IMG/VR virus record: IMGVR_UViG_3300024433_001174
Location: 1 to 32,927 of that record
Length of the DNA: 32,927 bases
Source of the DNA: a virus
Direction: 5' to 3' (one strand)
The notes beneath the pieces are model-generated. The model was given only the letters and a program-made list of their open reading frames with translations. It was not told the DNA's origin and did no database searches. A program made the translations under genes and the position numbers. Below are positions 28,915 through 32,927 of the stretch, piece after piece (positions within the stretch are counted from its first letter, which is position 1; the number at the start of each line of letters is the position of its first letter).

Positions 28915-29644
28915 GAGAATGTTGCATAAAAACATATGTTTAAGCGAAAAGATGAATTTGATTTCGTGGTTCGAACAGGTGTTATGGATTCGGATTTTGG
29001 TCAATTCCGATGACTATGGATTGTGTTTTAGTGCCTCCGGCACCATAGATGAATTGTGTTTCCCGACAAAAAACGTGGGGATGAATAACATTTCTAGGGG
29101 GGTAAGGCACCTTGTGAAGGTCGGACTTTTAGAATCATTGACCGATAAACATGGTAGGGTGATTTTAAGAATTGCTGGTTTTGAAAAGTACCAAAATTTG
29201 CGTAATGACTATAAAAAACGTACATATTTTGAAGATACAGGCTTTGATTTCTGTAACGAAACCCGTACGGATGGCGTAACGAAACCCGAACGAAACTCTC
29301 CCTCTGAAGTAGAAGTAGAAGTTAAAGTAGAAGTAGAAGGGGAAGCTGAACGGATCGGAACACCCCCTGTGGATAACTTTAAAAAAGAGGGACTCGAACC
29401 AACAAAAAATTCTTATTTAATCACTCTTTATAAATCCCAAAATAGGAATTTGCTAACTGCCTATCCTAACCACCTTAAAAAGTTTGTACATGCTTTAGAG
29501 GTGGCGGTTGGGGATGGGTGGTCGAGGCCGGAGGTGGAGAAAAGGCTTTATGAAATTGCGGGTAAGGATATACCACCTTGGGAAATCTTTAAAAGAAAGG
29601 AAGGGGATATAAATTGGAACAAGTTGCTTTCGGAATCGAATTAG
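28904..29644 (+). CDS. Phage replication initiator (DnaD/'SKFPE-like' type)
   Basis: 246 aa from ATG 28904, with AAAGGGGG upstream; an upstream in-frame ATG (28883) lacks that spacing. The N-terminal ~100 residues follow the replication-protein pattern: RRMLHKNICLSEKMNLISWFEQVLWIRILVNSDDYG, then a winged-helix-like NNISRGVRHLVKVGLL and IAGFEKYQNLR. A glutamate/valine repeat (EVEVEVKVEVEGEAE) links it to a C-terminal helical part ending WNKLLSESN. It would bind the origin and recruit the helicase loader encoded next. Assignment by domain order and position. Confidence 0.72.
   Translation: MRGRRMLHKNICLSEKMNLISWFEQVLWIRILVNSDDYGLCFSASGTIDELCFPTKNVGMNNISRGVRHLVKVGLLESLTDKHGRVILRIAGFEKYQNLRNDYKKRTYFEDTGFDFCNETRTDGVTKPERNSPSEVEVEVKVEVEGEAERIGTPPVDNFKKEGLEPTKNSYLITLYKSQNRNLLTAYPNHLKKFVHALEVAVGDGWSRPEVEKRLYEIAGKDIPPWEIFKRKEGDINWNKLLSESN
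29306..29349 (+). repeat. GAAGTA microsatellite inside the replication gene
   Basis: Six-base GAAGTA units repeat with small changes between 29306 and 29349, encoding the EVEVEVKVEVEGEAE linker. Lambda-type phages put origin repeats inside the initiator gene, so this could also be a DNA element, but the imperfect units and coding sense fit a flexible acidic linker equally well. Confidence 0.45.
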
Positions 29645-30165
29645 AACGGTTAGGACAGAATTTTGGGGTGCGAGGAAAGATTTTAGAAGATAAGGCTAAA
29701 TTGCTTTGGGATGAATTTAAAGGTGTACCTTATGACGTTTGGAAATTAACTTGTAAAAATTTACTGGAGAATGAGGATCGATTTCCTACTATCAAAAAAT
29801 TCAAAGAAGCATTGAGGGGCGCTTCAATGAATTTGAAATATAGACAAAAACCCACTAGAGAAATAACTATTTGTGAAAAATGTGAAGGGAGTGGATATTT
29901 AAGCACTGTAAAAGTTAATAACGATAGGGTGTTGGGTGAATATCTTTTTAGATGTGATTGTGAAAATGGTGCTTATCGAGAACGGGAATTACTTGTATGG
30001 CATGACAAGTTTAAAAATATGGGGCATGTCTTAAGGGTTGAATATTTTGAATTTGATGCAGAAGGATTTTTAAAAGAGCTAGAAGAAACTAAAAAAGAGC
30101 TTATTGATCCGAAAGGGATTGTTGAAAAGGTTATTAAAATTTTTGATGGAAAGGTTGTGGAATGA
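29614..30165 (+). CDS. Putative helicase-loader-like protein with CxxC zinc motif
   Basis: 183 aa, TTG start with GGAAGGGG upstream, overlapping the initiator by 31 bases. The N-terminal ~65 residues are helical (RGKILEDKAKLLWDEFKGVPYDVWKLTCKNLLENEDRFP), like the G39P/loader N-domain that meets the replicative helicase. A zinc region CEKCEGSGYL...CDCENG (about residues 87-111) resembles a DnaJ-type knuckle. No Walker ATPase motif is present, so it would be a non-ATPase loader. No helicase gene is seen, so the host helicase is probably recruited. Confidence 0.55.
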   Translation: MEQVAFGIELERLGQNFGVRGKILEDKAKLLWDEFKGVPYDVWKLTCKNLLENEDRFPTIKKFKEALRGASMNLKYRQKPTREITICEKCEGSGYLSTVKVNNDRVLGEYLFRCDCENGAYRERELLVWHDKFKNMGHVLRVEYFEFDAEGFLKELEETKKELIDPKGIVEKVIKIFDGKVVE

Positions 30166-30335
30166 TGAGTTTAGAATTTTTAGCGCAGTTATGGCGGATT
30201 AGTAGAGATCATGAGGATGAAACAAAAATCACTTTTTTATGTGATCCAAGGCAATTGCAAAAAGTTTTAAGTATTCCGGCTCAAACTTTATTAAGAATAA
30301 AAGTTGTGATTGAAGAGGAAGGAGTCGAATCATGA
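30162..30335 (+). CDS. Small hypothetical protein before rmlA
   Basis: 57 aa, coupled to the upstream stop and to the rmlA start (TCATGAAGG). It begins MMSLEFLAQLWRISRDHEDE and reads as a compact alpha/beta protein with one Cys. No family known. It shows that the rml genes follow the replication genes in one operon without a terminator. Confidence 0.55.
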   Translation: MMSLEFLAQLWRISRDHEDETKITFLCDPRQLQKVLSIPAQTLLRIKVVIEEEGVES

Positions 30336-31048
30336 AGGGTGTAATTTTAGCAGGTGGTACAGGCTCAAGACTTTTTCCTTTAACTAAGGTTACGAATAAA
30401 CATTTATTGCCGGTTGGGAATAAACCAATGATTTTTTATCCGTTAGAAAAATTAGTTGAAGCCGGGATTGAAGATATTTTAATTATTACTGGTACTGAAC
30501 ATATTGGCGATTTTATGGAGCTTTTAGGCAGCGGTAGGGTTTATGGAGCTAATCTAACTTACAAAGTACAAGATGAATCCGGCGGGATAGCACAGGCGTT
30601 AGCTTTAGCCGAGGCTTTTGCTAATGGTGAAAAGATTGTTGTAATTCTTGGTGATAACGTTTTTGATGATGATTTATTTGAAATTGTTGAATTATTTGAA
30701 AGGCAAGCCAGTGGTGCATTAGTTTTGGTTAAAGAAGTTGAAGACCCAAAACGATTTGGCGTAGTTGAATTTGATGACAAATTGAAACTTCTTGGCATAG
30801 AAGAAAAGCCAGAAAACCCTAAAAGCAATTTTATTATTACGGGTATTTATTTTTATGACCAACGAGTATTTGAAATTATAAAAACTTTAGAACCTTCTGA
30901 AAGAGGAGAACTTGAAATTTCTGATGTTAATAAAGTTTATTTAGAAAAAGGATTATTACAGTGTGCGCCTTTAATGAATTATTGGACTGACGCAGGGACA
31001 TTTAAATCATTGCATAAGGCTAATCAATTAGTGCGAGGTGAGAAATGA
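30332..31048 (+). CDS. rmlA: Glucose-1-phosphate thymidylyltransferase (short form)
   Basis: 238 aa. Clear nucleotidyltransferase motifs: GGTGSRLFPLT at 8-18 (nucleotide binding), LPVGNKPMI at 30-38, GGIAQALA (base contact), GDNVF (metal-binding Asp), EEKPENPKSN, GELEISDVN and WTDAGTF. It makes dTDP-glucose from dTTP and glucose-1-phosphate, the first step of dTDP-sugar synthesis. Long RmlA is ~290 aa; this one ends soon after WTDAGTF and lacks the ~50-residue C-terminal part linked to the allosteric site, as in other short forms. UTP use cannot be excluded. Stop overlaps the rmlB start. Confidence 0.9.
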   Translation: MKGVILAGGTGSRLFPLTKVTNKHLLPVGNKPMIFYPLEKLVEAGIEDILIITGTEHIGDFMELLGSGRVYGANLTYKVQDESGGIAQALALAEAFANGEKIVVILGDNVFDDDLFEIVELFERQASGALVLVKEVEDPKRFGVVEFDDKLKLLGIEEKPENPKSNFIITGIYFYDQRVFEIIKTLEPSERGELEISDVNKVYLEKGLLQCAPLMNYWTDAGTFKSLHKANQLVRGEK

Positions 31049-31986
31049 AATTATTAGTAACGGGTGGACTAGGTTTTATCGGGAGTAATTTTATTAAGCA
31101 TATGATAACCAGTTATCCCGATATTGAAATTATAAATTTTGATTATAGAACTTATGCAGCAAATGATATTGAATTTCCATCAAATAAAGTGGCGAATTTT
31201 ACTGTTGATATTAGCGATTGGACATTTCTTGATCTAATGGCGGATAGCCTTAAATTTAAAAATGGAGATATAGATTGCGTTATAAATTTTGCGGCTGAAA
31301 CCCATGTTGATAATTCAATCCAAAATGCTGATAAATTTATCAAGTCAAATATTTATGGGGTTTATAACTTACTTAAACTTGTTAGGAATTTTAACATTAA
31401 AAAGTTTATTCAAATTTCCACCGATGAAGTTTATGGCAGCGTAAAAACTAAAGTTTGCAAAGAAACTGCTAATTTTAAACCAAGCTCCCCATATAGCGCA
31501 TCAAAAGCTAGCGCTGAAATGCTTTGTATGGCTTATCGAAAGACTTATGATTTGCCGATAATTATTACCCGGGCATGTAATAACTATGGGCAGTTTCAGC
31601 ATGAGGAAAAATTTATACCAACGGTAATAAGAAATGCTTTGCAAGATAAAAAGATACCTCTTTATGGCAACGGTGAAAATATTAGGGAATGGCTTCATGT
31701 AATTGATAATTGCCGGGCTATTGAGAAAGTTTTATTGAAAGGGAAAATTGGAGAAATTTATAATGTTGGTTCCGGTGAACGGCATCAAAATATCCAAATG
31801 ATTGAAGATATATTACAACTTATGGGTAAAAGCTATGACCTAGTTGAAACGGTAACAGATAGAGCCGGGCATGATCTTAGATATGCGATTGACTCAACGA
31901 AAATTAAACGTTTAGGCTGGTATCCAAAAATCCAACTGGAAGAAGGATTAAAAGAAACCATTGAATATTATAAAGGAAAAATATAA
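31045..31986 (+). CDS. rmlB: dTDP-glucose 4,6-dehydratase
   Basis: 313 aa, short-chain dehydrogenase. GGLGFIGSNF binds NAD+, FAAETHVDNSI and STDEVYGS carry active-site residues (the TDE triad characteristic of 4,6-dehydratases), YSASKA is the Y-x3-K pair, and RACNNYGQFQHEEKFIPTVI, GNGENIREWLHV and TDRAGHDLRYAID are typical RmlB segments. It turns dTDP-glucose into dTDP-4-keto-6-deoxyglucose, the substrate expected for the aminotransferase at 289-1434. Slightly shorter than cellular RmlB (~350 aa). Overlaps rmlA by 4 bases. Confidence 0.93.
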   Translation: MKLLVTGGLGFIGSNFIKHMITSYPDIEIINFDYRTYAANDIEFPSNKVANFTVDISDWTFLDLMADSLKFKNGDIDCVINFAAETHVDNSIQNADKFIKSNIYGVYNLLKLVRNFNIKKFIQISTDEVYGSVKTKVCKETANFKPSSPYSASKASAEMLCMAYRKTYDLPIIITRACNNYGQFQHEEKFIPTVIRNALQDKKIPLYGNGENIREWLHVIDNCRAIEKVLLKGKIGEIYNVGSGERHQNIQMIEDILQLMGKSYDLVETVTDRAGHDLRYAIDSTKIKRLGWYPKIQLEEGLKETIEYYKGKI

Positions 31987-32150
31987 TGCAATATTTTGCT
32001 GATTGTTTATTTGATTGGTTACTAAAAACAAAAGTAATAAATGAAGCACAATTTAAAGAGTTGCATATTTTATTAACAGAAGAAGTAAAAAAAGAATTTC
32101 AATCAATAGAAAAAGAAAAAAAACGACCGTGGTGGCAAAAAATATTATAA
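31986..32150 (+). CDS. Small hypothetical protein after rmlB
   Basis: 54 aa starting in the rmlB stop (TAATG). Begins MQYFADCLFDWLLKTKVINE and is helical with a basic, Lys-rich end (KKRPWWQKIL). No TM segment or known motif. Coupled to rmlB, so it may be linked to the sugar genes or be a late spacer gene. Confidence 0.5.
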   Translation: MQYFADCLFDWLLKTKVINEAQFKELHILLTEEVKKEFQSIEKEKKRPWWQKIL

Positions 32151-32362
32151 AAGAAAACCATAAACAACGACAGTTTAAAGGCTGTATTTGGCAGCAAGAG
32201 CGATCGCAGGAAAGTATCCGGTATCGCAAGCAAAAAGAATGGTTAGTTAGTAAAACTGAAATGCCGATAGAAAGGGGAGGATTGCCATTAGTAAACATAT
32301 TAAGAAAAATAAGAGAGAGTTTAGTTGTTGGAATTGGTTTGCTGAAAACTGGAAACAATTAA
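32129..32362 (+). CDS. Hypothetical basic protein
   Basis: Up to 77 aa from GTG 32129 (or GTG 32132), overlapping the previous gene. The N-terminal part is basic and Gln-rich (KENHKQRQFKGCIWQQERSQE). There is no clear ribosome site, so translation would depend on coupling. The following ORF begins near 32281 in another frame, inside this one, with a strong AAGGGGAGG. Function unknown. Confidence 0.4.
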   Translation: MVAKNIIKENHKQRQFKGCIWQQERSQESIRYRKQKEWLVSKTEMPIERGGLPLVNILRKIRESLVVGIGLLKTGNN

Positions 32363-32544
32363 TTATTACCGGGTTGGCTCTTAATTTTGCTTCAATGGCA
32401 ATCTTTTGGGCTGTGATGACAGTAGTTTTAATACAGGCAGACCTAAACCTTGAAGCGGTTTTAAACTTAAAACAACGAGTGGCAATAGTAGAAAAGATAC
32501 AGACTAATTTGGCAAAGATTGTTTATAAAGGAGCCACGCCATGA
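32287..32544 (+). CDS. Small single-TM protein with unusual start
   Basis: The frame is open from 32260 to TGA 32542-32544 without ATG, GTG or TTG before the membrane segment. An ATT at 32287 lies six bases after a perfect AAGGGGAGG (32272-32280), so an AUU start (known for infC) is proposed; ATT 32281 is the other option. The product has a charged start (KHIKKNKREF), a Trp pair, one TM helix (LIITGLALNFASMAIFWAVMTVVLI) and a C-terminal coiled coil. The layout is like a spanin or XhlA-type helper, but the location in the early block is unusual. Confidence 0.4.
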   Translation: MSKHIKKNKREFSCWNWFAENWKQLIITGLALNFASMAIFWAVMTVVLIQADLNLEAVLNLKQRVAIVEKIQTNLAKIVYKGATP

Positions 32545-32684
32545 GTAAGAAGAAGAAAAAAAAGAAAAAGAAAAAAAAGATAACTAAGCACGTTCATCTA
32601 GTTTGGGATGAAGATGTTTTATTTAATCATGCGTTTGCAACAAAATCTGGTAAGGAAATGAGGATTTTGATTTGGAGGAGGTAG
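32541..32684 (+). CDS. Poly-lysine small protein
   Basis: 47 aa, ATG at 32541 overlapping the previous stop. Eleven consecutive Lys residues (3-13) are followed by ITKHVHLVWDEDVLFNHAF and a short tail. The Lys run would bind nucleic acid or membranes. AAGGAG precedes the start. Function unknown. Confidence 0.45.
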   Translation: MSKKKKKKKKKKKITKHVHLVWDEDVLFNHAFATKSGKEMRILIWRR

Positions 32685-32689
32685 AAGAA

Positions 32690-32734
32690 TGAACTACATA
32701 GCAGTAAGTAAGTTGAAGGAGGTTAAGAAGTGAC
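32690..32734 (+). CDS. 14-codon possible leader peptide
   Basis: A 14-codon ORF (MNYIAVSKLKEVKK) after GGAGGTAGAAGA. It carries the AAGGAGG ribosome site of the next gene inside its coding sequence, so its translation could influence the nuclease start. It may be chance. Confidence 0.25.
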
Positions 32735-32927
32735 AATGGCGCTTAAAAAAGAAAAAGATATACAAAAAGAAATATCGGATTACTTACAGCTTAAGGGTTG
32801 GGTTGTTGTAAAGATCAATAATGTAGGGATTAAAAAACCAAACGGGCATTATATCCCACCTCGTCAATTAGGGATTAGTGATTTGTTATGTTGCCGAGGA
32901 ATTGACGGTAAATTTATAGCGATTGAA
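32730..32927 (+). CDS. VRR-NUC domain nuclease, truncated by window end
   Basis: 66 codons are present from a GTG at 32730 (AAGGAGG seven bases upstream; the ATG at 32736 is spaced worse). The visible part is the VRR-NUC (PD-(D/E)xK) N-terminus: KEKDIQKEISDYL with Glu14, KINNVGIKKPNGHYIPPRQLG, GISDLL with Asp51, and FIAIE ending at Glu66, the second active-site acid. The gene is cut exactly there, before the E-x-K lysine. Phage VRR-NUC proteins (~90-120 aa) resolve branched DNA at replication or recombination. Confidence 0.8.
   Translation, partial: MTMALKKEKDIQKEISDYLQLKGWVVVKINNVGIKKPNGHYIPPRQLGISDLLCCRGIDGKFIAIE

Overview
This window is most of the genome of an AT-rich, dsDNA tailed phage (siphovirus-like: HK97-type capsid, tape measure, no sheath gene seen). 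It appears temperate, because it carries a self-cleaving CI/LexA-type repressor, a small XRE repressor and a divergent promoter switch. The host cannot be named from the sequence. It is bacterial: strong GGAGG-type ribosome sites, TTG and GTG starts, all three stop codons in use, and a sec signal peptide of Gram-negative style on a prophage cargo gene. No tRNA, rRNA, CRISPR array, insertion sequence or integrase was seen.

Layout on the + strand, left to right. (1) 1-6091: a sugar/glycan cassette with a DegT-type sugar aminotransferase, GNAT acetyltransferase, polysaccharide pyruvyl transferase, SAM methyltransferase, GT2-like and GT4 glycosyltransferases and a TM2 membrane protein. (2) 6096-6600: a sigma-region-4-like regulator and a small Cys protein. 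(3) 6601-6757: a non-coding gap with a ~22-bp tandem repeat, a candidate packaging site. (4) 6758-12826: terminase small and large subunits, portal fused to a MuF domain, prohead protease, major capsid. (5) 12924-22238: head-tail connectors, tail tube, tape measure, tail tip and fibre. (6) 22253-23440: lysis module (coiled-coil/TM proteins, C39-like peptidase, holin-like protein).

From 23522 to 26616 the genes lie on the - strand: an XRE repressor with a 45-aa upstream ORF, a two-TM protein, small unknowns, an exported protein with its own promoter, and the CI/LexA-type repressor. Overlapping divergent promoters lie at 26310-26354. Rightward early genes run from a structured leader (26787-26970) through a CII-like regulator, a Zn protein, an OB-fold-like protein, HNH nuclease, replication initiator and putative helicase loader. 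They lead directly into rmlA and rmlB (30332-31986), small ORFs and a VRR-NUC nuclease cut by the window end.

The main story is that rmlA/rmlB at the right end and the aminotransferase/acetyltransferase/transferases at the left end together form one plausible dTDP-sugar pathway: glucose-1-P to dTDP-4-keto-6-deoxyglucose to dTDP-4-amino to N-acetyl sugar, then transfer, pyruvylation or methylation. This suggests the two ends lie close together on the real (circular or circularly permuted) genome. The phage may decorate virions, host surface glycans or, less likely, DNA with a dedicated sugar.
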